Below, piece after piece: positions 60,601-64,000 of a stretch of 64,000 bases of DNA. The translations under genes were made by a program, and so were the position numbers. Under the pieces are notes generated by a model that was not told the DNA's origin, searched no databases, and worked only from the letters and a program-made list of their open reading frames with translations. How positions within the stretch are numbered: position 1 is the first letter of the stretch; every line of letters starts with the position of its first letter. Origin of the DNA: Brasenia schreberi (lineage: Eukaryota; Streptophyta; Magnoliopsida; Nymphaeales; Cabombaceae); the NCBI GenBank assembly GCA_036023115.1, contig JAYKKT010000055.1:11414501-11478500 (forward strand), read 5' to 3'.

Positions 60601-61755
60601 TGAAAAAGTTGTTGGATTGGCAAAGCTATTGTAGCAGTACTTTGGTGAAAGATTCAGATGTGACCCCTTCAAGAGATCAGCCTGAAAGTAGCGGAAGCCT
60701 TCACCAATCAAGAAAATAAAAGAGAACGATAACAAACACAAGTTTTAACTAGACAGTTTAATACCTAATTGTAGCCAAGAATCCGTTGTATGTATGCATG
60801 TACAGAGTAAGCATATTCATGCTTCTCAAAGCTTCACAAGTAAATCATTTAATCGTTTAAAGCTAGTTAAATTATACATCAATAACCATGATGACAAGAA
60901 AGACAGACAAATACAATAAGCTCACAGTTGCTGGAAGGACAATCCGTTCATAGTGATCTCTGATAGCTTCTGATAGTTCCAGTACTTCCCCTGTACGAAG
61001 CGCAAGTCTCTAAAGCCTCAAATACCAAAAATAGTATCTTCAATTAAAATTAGAATTTACAAGTAGGCACCTAAGATATAACAAGCTTGCCACTAACCAC
61101 CTCGAATTTCAAAATTCTTTGGGACTTGAATCTTTCAAGAAATCACTCAAACAACAGCCCCTGTTGCTTTTTCATTTATTTAGTCACAATCACCTTTTAT
61201 AGTAAATTTACTGGATCCCACTTTTAAAACTGTTTACTGAAAATAGACAATGGTGAATAAAGAATTTTAAGTAGAAGAAAGAAAAGACTAAACTTTCGCT
61301 GTTGTTTGTTGAGCTGTTGCTATGAGTAACACCTAAGTAAGCAGTTACAACCTTGAGGTGGTTGGTGTACTTTGACATACATTGGGGACTTAGATATAAG
61401 CTCCTCAATTATAATAGCAGCAACCAAGTAAAGCAATGATCCAAAATTCTTGTCTTTTCACCTTTCTTAGCACAGTTGAGAACATAATCGATACTGACTT
61501 GATCCAAGTCGATGTCCTCTAGAGAAATGGCTCCCGGGGGCATCACAACCTTTTTTATGATGTTCGCAGACAAAACGAAGTTCAAGAGAACCAAACGATC
61601 CCGACGATATCGCTGGATGAGTTCTACTTGTAGTTGCCTGAATTCAAAGTAAAGTAGTGACGTTCATGGAAAAAGCATGGTTGTATGTCCATGCGCTACG
61701 TTTATTACAAGTAAAAAGGAAAACGAGTGAAGGAACAGTACTCTTCCATCTCCAT
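17725..61755 (-). CDS. PATROL1: PATROL1-like UNC13/MUN-domain (DUF810) protein, 17 exons, C-terminus beyond the window
   Basis: Seventeen exons join in frame to 2253 nt (751 codons). The product starts [19 protein letters not shown], followed by a conserved [18 protein letters not shown] block, a proline-rich stretch (PPTRPPPPP), an acidic run ([10 protein letters not shown]), a basic KEKKKEKK segment, and then the long helical DUF810/MUN region, including [32 protein letters not shown] and [18 protein letters not shown] recognise this order from Arabidopsis PATROL1 (At5g06970), a Munc13-like tethering factor that brings the plasma-membrane H+-ATPase AHA1 to the cell surface and affects stomatal opening. 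The family is about 1,100 residues, so roughly 350 C-terminal residues are missing; none were found between 1 and 17724. Splice sites are intact and frames unbroken, so the gene looks functional despite transposon-filled introns. The alternative is a closely related DUF810 paralogue. Confidence 0.92.
18601..18647. repeat. GA microsatellite
   Basis: An almost pure (GA)n tract of about 46 bp in intron 16, some 50 bp from exon 16. Confidence 0.95.
18697..18789 (-). CDS. PATROL1: PATROL1-like exon 16
   Basis: 31 codons, GAAG acceptor and GTAATA donor. Encodes [20 protein letters not shown] and [11 protein letters not shown]. Confidence 0.94.
18790..20232. other. Intron 15, non-transposon part
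   Basis: AT-rich. Contains a C14 run near 19722, (CATA)n-like and GAGA tracts at 19740-19880, and an inverted repeat at 20171-20229 (arms CCAATGACTAGTTGGA and TCCAACTAGACATTGG, one mismatch). Confidence 0.6.
22640..22900 (+). repeat. Imperfect direct repeat in the TIR element, CT-rich
   Basis: A CT-rich block is present twice, each ending near GGTACGTTGTTTTTCTC (about 22710-22740 and 22860-22880). Motif GTTGCTCTCCGCCACCACC recurs. It could be a captured leader or promoter; no gene recognised. Confidence 0.6.
23167..23323 (+). pseudogene. SCC2: Captured SCC2 (adherin/NIPBL) exon, block 1
   Basis: Reads [35 protein letters not shown] and SHPDVGTK, then a GTGAGT donor. I recognise the HEAT-repeat region of plant SCC2, the cohesin loader subunit. 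Frame open, donor kept. Confidence 0.8.
23404..23563 (+). pseudogene. SCC2: Captured SCC2 exon, block 2 (frameshifted)
   Basis: After a TGCAG acceptor: [35 protein letters not shown], then, after a frameshift, [13 protein letters not shown] and a GTACAT donor. Same order as in SCC2. Confidence 0.8.
23828..24110 (+). pseudogene. SCC2: Captured SCC2 exon, block 3 (frameshifted)
   Basis: After a TTTGCAG acceptor: [33 protein letters not shown], then, one frame over, NHQPVVTLI and [17 protein letters not shown], weakly matching the next SCC2 segment. Clearly non-functional. Confidence 0.72.
24782..24947 (+). pseudogene. SCC2: Captured SCC2 exon, block 4
   Basis: After a CTATAG acceptor: [37 protein letters not shown], then, after a frameshift, FDVKVRSLQ and a GTAAAT donor. 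Matches the region of SCC2 C-terminal to blocks 1-3. Sequence between 24110 and 24781 has exon-like pieces I could not place. Confidence 0.7.
25326..25459 (+). repeat. Copia LTR end and primer binding site remnant
   Basis: TTTTCTAACA at about 25382-25391 followed by TGGCATTAGAGCC, a tRNA-Met-type primer site. Same LTR end as copia O (TTTTCTAACA at 4776). The rest of the LTR and the body are missing or cut by LINE F and the hAT at 25460. Confidence 0.65.
25460..26725 (+). mobile_element. hAT element N, right part lost
   Basis: Starts CAGTGTTATTTGTATCGC, the TIR of the GATACG hAT family. A BED zinc-finger remnant follows ([30 protein letters not shown]), then decayed fragments corresponding to the FYDACI and ADGWTDR segments. 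It breaks off near 26725 at a junction with copia sequence. Confidence 0.75.
26726..28537 (+). mobile_element. Copia P: 3' part of a Ty1/copia element
   Basis: Reverse transcriptase starts directly at the junction ([32 protein letters not shown]), followed by decayed RT and RNase H ([41 protein letters not shown]), a polypurine tract GTTTGAGGGGGG ending at 28260, and the LTR. Gag, protease and integrase are absent. Many stops. Confidence 0.85.
28261..28537 (+). repeat. 3' LTR of copia P
   Basis: Starts TGTTAAGATGAGCC right after the polypurine tract and ends TCGTCTTCATTACA, the same end as the copia A LTR, so the families are related. 277 bp. Confidence 0.8.
28786..28944 (-). CDS. PATROL1: PATROL1-like exon 15
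   Basis: 53 codons, CCAG acceptor and GTAAAT donor. Encodes [20 protein letters not shown], a family signature, then [13 protein letters not shown] and a more variable end. Confidence 0.95.
29058..29243 (-). CDS. PATROL1: PATROL1-like exon 14
   Basis: 62 codons, ATAG acceptor and GTATGA donor. Encodes [40 protein letters not shown] and [13 protein letters not shown]. Confidence 0.94.
29701..29880. repeat. Perfect 90-bp tandem duplication
   Basis: 29701-29790 and 29791-29880 are identical base for base. The 64-codon open frame across them is a by-product. Confidence 0.98.
30401..33253 (+). mobile_element. hAT element G with 8-bp target duplication
   Basis: TIRs CAATGTTATCCGTATCGC and, at the right end, the complement of CAGTGTTGTCTGATGCG. 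Flanks CTGGATGC (30393-30400) and TTGGATGC (33254-33261) are an 8-bp duplication with one mismatch, the hAT size. Subterminal regions are full of GATACG/CGTATC. It encodes a broken transposase on the plus strand. Confidence 0.92.
30906..33038 (+). pseudogene. hAT transposase pseudogene of element G (BED, DUF659-like, hAT C-terminal)
   Basis: BED finger [16 protein letters not shown] with [21 protein letters not shown], basic and Ser-rich linker (31140-31664), [28 protein letters not shown], then a jump to [14 protein letters not shown]. The segment with the central catalytic residues (ITDN...C..HC type) is deleted. C-terminal [30 protein letters not shown] (dimerisation) and an acidic tail ending in DDPDYNL (32736-33038) follow. 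Stops and frameshifts separate the parts. Confidence 0.88.
33372..35086 (-). mobile_element. LINE copy L, old and decayed, split by LINE K
   Basis: Outer parts 33372-33994 and 34595-35086. The 3' end ((CAA)n-like, then GGTGGGGTTTGCTACATGAA on the plus strand) is at the left. Reverse transcriptase, linker and endonuclease fragments are recognisable only at DNA level (e.g. GAAATGTTCATCTCGCTTCT at 34741). Much more diverged than B or C, so an older insertion. Confidence 0.75.
33995..34594 (+). mobile_element. LINE copy K, 5'-truncated, inserted in LINE L
   Basis: C-terminal 600 bp of the family with the conserved end CTAGTATGGGAAAAGG and (GTT)n, flanked by a 14-bp target duplication ATTTCACATTTCTT at 33981-33994 and 34595-34608. 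Confidence 0.88.
35087..35287 (+). repeat. Truncated copia LTR
   Basis: Similar to the copia J2 LTR (47349-47406 and 51725-51830): shared AATCAAGCACCA, TCTATAAATACTTACCTTGTA and TTTGAGTGTATTTA. Contains a TATAAATA promoter-like box. Cut by the LINE 5'-end module at 35288. Confidence 0.7.
35288..35394 (+). repeat. LINE 5'-end module, truncated by hAT R
   Basis: ACTCCGGCCATGCAAGG through the degenerate GTTATCGGATTTATCTAC, the first ~105 bp of the LINE leader, inserted in the LTR and running into the hAT at about 35395. Confidence 0.7.
35395..37500 (+). mobile_element. hAT element R, decayed
   Basis: Starts GAGTATTATCCGTATCAC (TIR-like), has GATAC-rich subterminal sequence, a BED remnant ([18 protein letters not shown]), FYDAC-like segments, SVDTYGTF and [18 protein letters not shown] (a piece of the catalytic domain), and an acidic tail ending near 37399. 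The right TIR was not found. Confidence 0.78.
37501..39494 (+). mobile_element. Copia Q: decayed 3' part of a Ty1/copia element with LTR
   Basis: Reverse transcriptase fragments ([20 protein letters not shown]), [25 protein letters not shown] protein at 38500-38605 and RNase H fragments to about 39190. The LTR-like sequence starts TGTTGGGAAGACG at 39219 after a short purine stretch and ends near 39494. Its second copy is absent. Confidence 0.7.
39495..41221. other. Intron 13 sequence next to exon 13
   Basis: AT-rich, no coding recognised, apart from a degenerate LINE 5'-end module at 40425-40535. Confidence 0.5.
40425..40535 (+). repeat. Solo LINE 5'-end module, degenerate
   Basis: GCTGGTCCTGAGGCTGGAGA to GACAGCCAGCATAAAATTTA aligns with the LINE leader (GCCGGTCCCAAGCCCGGATA ... 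GACAGCCAGCGTAAAACTTT). No endonuclease follows. Confidence 0.65.
41222..41296 (-). CDS. PATROL1: PATROL1-like exon 13 (GC donor)
   Basis: 25 codons, GCAG acceptor. Encodes [20 protein letters not shown] then AAFAR. The only donor that keeps the frame into exon 14 is GC (exon end AAGG, intron start GCAAGT). The nearest GT, four bases downstream, would shift the frame. Confidence 0.88.
41486..42629 (+). mobile_element. LINE copy E, old, internally deleted
   Basis: Full 5' leader, endonuclease remnants ([27 protein letters not shown]), then a deletion at about 42520 that jumps to the last part of the element (GVAPI-like, KRGRG-like). Stops throughout. Abuts the copia LTR at 42630. Confidence 0.8.
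42630..42892 (+). repeat. 5' LTR of copia J1
   Basis: TGTTAGAGATTG ... TTATTTGTAACA, followed directly by TGGTATCAGAGCC, a perfect plant tRNA-Met primer site at 42893. No matching 3' LTR in the window. Confidence 0.85.
42893..44500 (+). mobile_element. Copia J1: gag part
   Basis: Gag frames 43440-43658, 43713-43901 and 43989-44255, separated by single stops: [47 protein letters not shown], a retrotransposon gag (UBN2) of copia. It ends with a CCHC zinc knuckle, [14 protein letters not shown], in another frame near 44220-44270. No pol of the same element follows. Confidence 0.82.
44501..47348 (+). mobile_element. Copia J2: protease to RNase H part of a second copia
   Basis: A second zinc knuckle ([20 protein letters not shown] near 44740-44800), a degenerate protease (GCSFHMT), GAG-pre-integrase ([11 protein letters not shown]), a large integrase deletion, then reverse transcriptase ([40 protein letters not shown]) and RNase H to 47300. 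The start of the reverse transcriptase is present twice (about 45935-46160 and 46180-46460). Confidence 0.8.
47680..51230 (-). pseudogene. hAT transposase pseudogene of element H, catalytic segment retained
   Basis: From right to left: BED remnant, [20 protein letters not shown] and a Ser-rich linker, [20 protein letters not shown], the central [39 protein letters not shown] and [20 protein letters not shown] (frame 50312-49893), NAWIGQ-like and NRKLNEI parts, then, beyond [52 protein letters not shown] and the dimerisation segment [20 protein letters not shown]. The only hAT copy here with most of the catalytic region, but stops break it. Confidence 0.85.
48635..49744 (+). mobile_element. 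LINE copy I, 5'-truncated, inserted in hAT H
   Basis: Starts at the [20 protein letters not shown] codons and runs without a stop to codons RIHVADPV (49711), then the tail and (GTT)n at about 49728-49744. It holds FADD and the [28 protein letters not shown]-terminus. The hAT sequence (RNNFNGK / NRAKEA) resumes on both sides with a small deletion and no clear target duplication. Confidence 0.92.
51969..52516. other. Intron 12 sequence next to exon 12
   Basis: AT-rich with a C-rich patch just after the LTR end (51969-51980). Nothing else recognised. Confidence 0.4.
52517..52591 (-). CDS. PATROL1: PATROL1-like exon 12
   Basis: 25 codons, ACAG acceptor and GTAAAT donor. Encodes [20 protein letters not shown] plus EDPGQ. 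Isolated between a 3.4-kb and an 11.2-kb transposon-bearing intron. Confidence 0.92.
52592..53635. other. Intron 11, non-transposon part
   Basis: AT-rich sequence with a CACA/ACAT microsatellite-like patch near 53285-53315. No coding recognised. Confidence 0.4.
54302..54405 (+). repeat. Short tandem duplication in element S
   Basis: ACAAGAGTATTATTTGACTT occurs twice about 53 bp apart, followed each time by a similar GATTCA(A/T)GAAAG segment. Confidence 0.85.
54722..55075 (+). repeat. Tandem duplication of the hAT dimerisation exon in element S
   Basis: Two diverged copies of about 178 bp, starting GTAGAATAGGTTTGGAAGTG (about 54723) and GTAGAACAGTTGTGAAAGTG (54901), both with ACATGAGAGACTTTT and TTTTTTAACACATTCTTAA. 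Confidence 0.85.
55986..56213 (-). CDS. PATROL1: PATROL1-like exon 11
   Basis: 76 codons, ACAG acceptor and GTTAGT donor. Encodes [16 protein letters not shown], then [20 protein letters not shown] and [16 protein letters not shown]. Confidence 0.94.
56939..57040 (-). CDS. PATROL1: PATROL1-like exon 10
   Basis: 34 codons, TACAG acceptor and GTATCT donor. Encodes [20 protein letters not shown] followed by [14 protein letters not shown], one of the best conserved blocks of the family. Confidence 0.95.
57141..57350 (-). CDS. PATROL1: PATROL1-like exon 9
   Basis: 70 codons, ATAG acceptor and GTTTTC donor. Encodes [40 protein letters not shown] and [16 protein letters not shown]. Confidence 0.95.
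57519..57629 (-). CDS. PATROL1: PATROL1-like exon 8
   Basis: 37 codons, TTAG acceptor and GTGTAA donor. Encodes [20 protein letters not shown] and [11 protein letters not shown]. Confidence 0.93.
57744..57911 (-). CDS. PATROL1: PATROL1-like exon 7
   Basis: 56 codons, CCAG acceptor and GTATGT donor. Encodes [20 protein letters not shown], then [20 protein letters not shown] and YLKWQKRQ, all strongly conserved in the family. Confidence 0.95.
58852..59005 (-). CDS. PATROL1: PATROL1-like exon 6 (basic segment)
   Basis: 154 bp, GCAG acceptor and GTAGGA donor. Encodes [20 protein letters not shown], a serine-rich piece and [11 protein letters not shown]. The lysine-rich stretch could bind acidic membranes or act in localisation (inference). 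Confidence 0.92.
59452..59518 (-). CDS. PATROL1: PATROL1-like exon 5
   Basis: 67 bp, TCAG acceptor and GTATGT donor. Encodes [20 protein letters not shown], the start of the DUF810 region. Phases on both sides fit exons 4 and 6. Confidence 0.9.
59899..60196 (-). CDS. PATROL1: PATROL1-like exon 4 (proline-rich and acidic linker)
   Basis: TGCAG acceptor and GTATGC donor. Encodes [16 protein letters not shown], then a polyproline run, then [19 protein letters not shown], ending LPPFATG. The poly-Pro and acidic stretches are the predicted disordered linker before DUF810. Confidence 0.93.
60926..60990 (-). CDS. PATROL1: PATROL1-like exon 3
   Basis: Short exon (65 bp) between a TACAG acceptor and GTGAGC donor. 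Encodes [20 protein letters not shown] and two further residues, matching the family block after NCAKKG. Confidence 0.88.
61462..61637 (-). CDS. PATROL1: PATROL1-like exon 2
   Basis: Flanked by CAG acceptor and GTGAAA donor. Encodes the N-terminal [14 protein letters not shown] and the highly conserved [18 protein letters not shown], then DYVLNCAKK. Ends in phase 1. Confidence 0.93.
61742..61755 (-). CDS. PATROL1: PATROL1-like exon 1 (start codon)
   Basis: ATGGAGATGGAAGA then GTACTG donor. It encodes MEME plus two bases of the next Glu codon, completed by exon 2. Two Met codons lie close together; the first is taken as the start because no upstream in-frame coding was seen. Confidence 0.75.
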
Positions 61756-62530
61756 GAACGACAAACAGCACCAAGGTAATCGTCACTTTATCCTGAAGTA
61801 TCTTGATCTCTACCGTTATGCCTCGTACATGGACTGTAAATCTAAATTCAAGAAAAAAAAATGAGGTATCAAATATAGTAGATGACCATTACATACATTT
61901 ATTAAGAATCAAGCAAATGAATACTCCTCCACCTTGTACTACCACGAAATTCCACGTACTCGACCTACAAAAGCCTTAACGGAAATCACTTTCACACGGG
62001 CAATGAAGAAAATGCAAGTCCAGACTTACAACTCAAAACAGTTGCGTATTCCCCGATGAAACAAGAAAAAAAATCCATACGTAGATATCAACCGTAGGCA
62101 CCGAAGTGACCGAGTTACCCTTCCCGTTCCAACTCATGGAAATATGGAAAGATGAACAAACTCGAGGAGATGCGAGCACAATGCGATCCAAGACAATGCA
62201 GACTCGACAAAAATCTCGCTAATTTCCTGGTGAAACCTGGTGATCGGATGCCAGATACTGAAAGTCCCAATCTTTTCGATGTACGAAACCGAACTCGATC
62301 AATTACTAGCCGGAAACCCTAGGAGAATTACTACATTTTAACCAATTCCTGAACAAATCTAGTAGAGAGATCCTCAACAACAAAAGGCTCGAGAAACTTA
62401 GACACGAGACGCATGACATGAAACGGATAATCAAATTCTAGGGCATCGATGGTACCGTGAAAGTAATCAAGATCTGCTTCCCGCCTCGAGGATGAAGGAC
62501 AGATCTCGAAAAGAGGGAGACGAACGACGA
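61756..62530 (-). other. Inferred 5' leader region of the PATROL1-like gene, probably with an intron
   Basis: There is no coding exon upstream of 61755. A possible acceptor (minus strand TTCAG then GATAAAG) at 61793 suggests that the first coding exon begins at 61792 and that a leader intron precedes it. The exact leader exon and donor were not resolved. Confidence 0.35.
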
Positions 62531-62561
62531 TCTAGGGAGGACAGAGCGGGGAGGTGGCCGT

Positions 62562-62570
62562 GGATTTATA
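62562..62570 (-). promoter_or_regulatory. Probable TATA box of the PATROL1-like gene
   Basis: The minus strand reads TATAAATCC here, a good plant TATA box. It is about 0.8 kb upstream of the start codon at 61755, which leaves room for a 5' leader with an intron. Transcription would start near 62530. This is inferred from the motif alone. Confidence 0.55.
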
Positions 62571-62599
62571 CCGCACGAGCGATTTGCGAGTGCGACCGA

Positions 62600-64000
62600 G
62601 ACAATTTTTCACACCAAATTTTTCGACTCCTTCCTCAACAACACGTGTTCACTATTATTGACTATTTGGCTCACCCAAATCACATAAGCGCATAGAGACA
62701 ATAAGCTCCCTTCATCTTCATGTTAAAAACATCACAAATCGATGTTCCAAAACACACACCTAGACCTTTGCACGCACAGTTACAATAGACTGCTGTGGAA
62801 ATCGGCTGCACTATTATATGAGGTAATAGGCTACAATGAAGTGTCAGCACCACACGTAAACGTCACTCGGCTGAACCTCCTACAGATCACACTACTGCAC
62901 ACAACTACACTTAGCCGCAGGACATGAAGTTGCACACGACTGCAACTTGCTGAAGATGACACCTGCTGCAAGACTTACAACTGCACCACGAGATGGTCCG
63001 ACTGCCACTTGATGCCGGAACGACCAATTCATCACCATTGGTTCTCGGTTGTACAGCTGCTCGCATTCGAAGGCACCTTGCTACCCTCACTCGACTGCAA
63101 GGTTAGATGCTTCAACCATTGTCCACGGTTCACAACCTCGCCTCAACATTCCACACCCTGCTTGGTTACCAGTCTTCTAAAAGAGCACGGTATGCACTTT
63201 GCACAAAAGGATCCACCTAACTAAGGAAGCGGATCTACCAAAGCACCGATTGCACTCTACAAAGAAGACTCGGTTATAGTGCCGTCCAGGGAGCCCACAG
63301 CTACCTTCTGCTGCAACAACACACCTTCAACCGCACGTGGATATTCTGCACACCACCCGGCTACTCATTGCGGTAGCTTGCTGTAGAGTTCACGGCTGCA
63401 CTGCTGCTCACCAAGAAATGGGTTGTTGCGCTGCTGTCTAAAGATATCGTGGCAGAACTGCTGGAGATGGAGTCAGTTGAACCTAATCAATGGCTTGCTG
63501 AAGTGAACAGACTGTTCCTTCTGTCCGCAAGCTCCCTTCCTTCAGTCACAACACAGCATGATGCTTAACTACTGCAAGGAATCATCCTCCAGTTGGCTGC
63601 TCCTCTCACGAACTGCGTCTGCCCAAGGATTACTTGGCTGCTACCTACAGCCAAGGGGAATCGGTTCAACAATGGCTCCCACTCTCCACCGTCTGCAGTA
63701 CTACCCGAGCCTTCAATGCTCCAACGTCTTCCACCACACTTCACGAAAATACTCCAACCGTTCACGGGAACTCCAACCAGCTTTCCTCCATGCTGCTGCC
63801 GTCCTTTTGAAGCCATGAGCCGCTGTAACTACTCCCGCCAACTCCACGTCCTGGCTTGAAACCGCAGAACACAAGGGACACCTGGCTGTCCCATGCTGTC
63901 CATCGTTCCTTGCATCTAAGGGACGGTTACACTCCACTTGGAGTTAACCACTCCCTCCAAAGTGACTCTCGGTTCAAGCATGAATCGAGCCAGCAACCTG
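62600..64000. other. Upstream sequence, CTGC-rich, no gene recognised
   Basis: From about 62750 to the end the sequence is unlike the rest: richer in G+C, with very frequent CTGC, GCAGC, TGCAC and CCACTT-type words and several overlapping open frames on both strands (63558-63937), none with a recognised domain. It may be part of a repeat or a retrotransposon that continues to the right. Confidence 0.35.

Noticed and set aside
63558..63937. Overlapping open frames on both strands near the right end
   Set aside because: Four frames overlap in 380 bp and none shows a domain; they follow from the low stop density of the GC-richer, CTGC-rich sequence.
1..64000. tRNA, rRNA, CRISPR arrays or bacterial operon signals
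   Set aside because: None seen. Repeats are all transposon or microsatellite, and the gene structure is eukaryotic.

Overview
This is plant nuclear DNA. It is AT-rich, has large spliceosomal introns, and is packed with plant-type transposable elements: RTE-clade LINEs with (TTG)n tails, Ty1/copia elements with tRNA-Met primer sites, and hAT elements with BED-type transposases. The species cannot be fixed from the sequence; an angiosperm is clear, and RTE richness would fit a magnoliid or similar lineage (inference only).

One host gene spans most of the window on the minus strand. It is a PATROL1-type UNC13/MUN-domain protein (DUF810). Seventeen coding exons read from the start codon at 61755 down to 17725 and join in frame to 2253 nt (751 residues), about two thirds of the usual ~1,100. 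The remaining C-terminal exons were not found and probably lie left of position 1. A TATA box sits near 62566. All exon junctions are GT-AG except one GC-AG intron (41221 to 29244). Exons 1-11 are compact (56-62 kb); exons 12-17 are separated by introns of roughly 10-12 kb filled with transposons.

Layout: 1-17.7 kb is the intron after exon 17. It holds LINE copy A (1340-3779) and a nest: LINE B inside LINE A' inside copia A (4906-16778) inside the LTR of another copia (O), with a full-length LINE C and a 107-bp LINE 5'-end fragment also inside copia A. 18.8-28.8 kb holds LINE F, split by a TIR element (22389-25163) that carries pseudo-exons of the cohesin loader SCC2, then a broken hAT and the 3' part of a copia. 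29.2-41.2 kb holds a hAT with 8-bp target duplication (30401-33253), LINE K nested in LINE L, another decayed hAT and a copia remnant. 41.3-52.5 kb holds decayed LINE E, a chimeric copia, and in its 3' LTR a hAT (47407-51716) that itself contains LINE I. 52.6-56.0 kb holds one more hAT. 62.6-64.0 kb is upstream sequence with no recognised gene.

No element looks autonomous: every transposon reading frame seen is broken or truncated, although LINE I keeps an open C-terminal half and LINE B a 675-codon frame. The most notable points are the SCC2-carrying element, the recurrent solo LINE 5'-end module, the GC-AG intron, and the multi-level nest.
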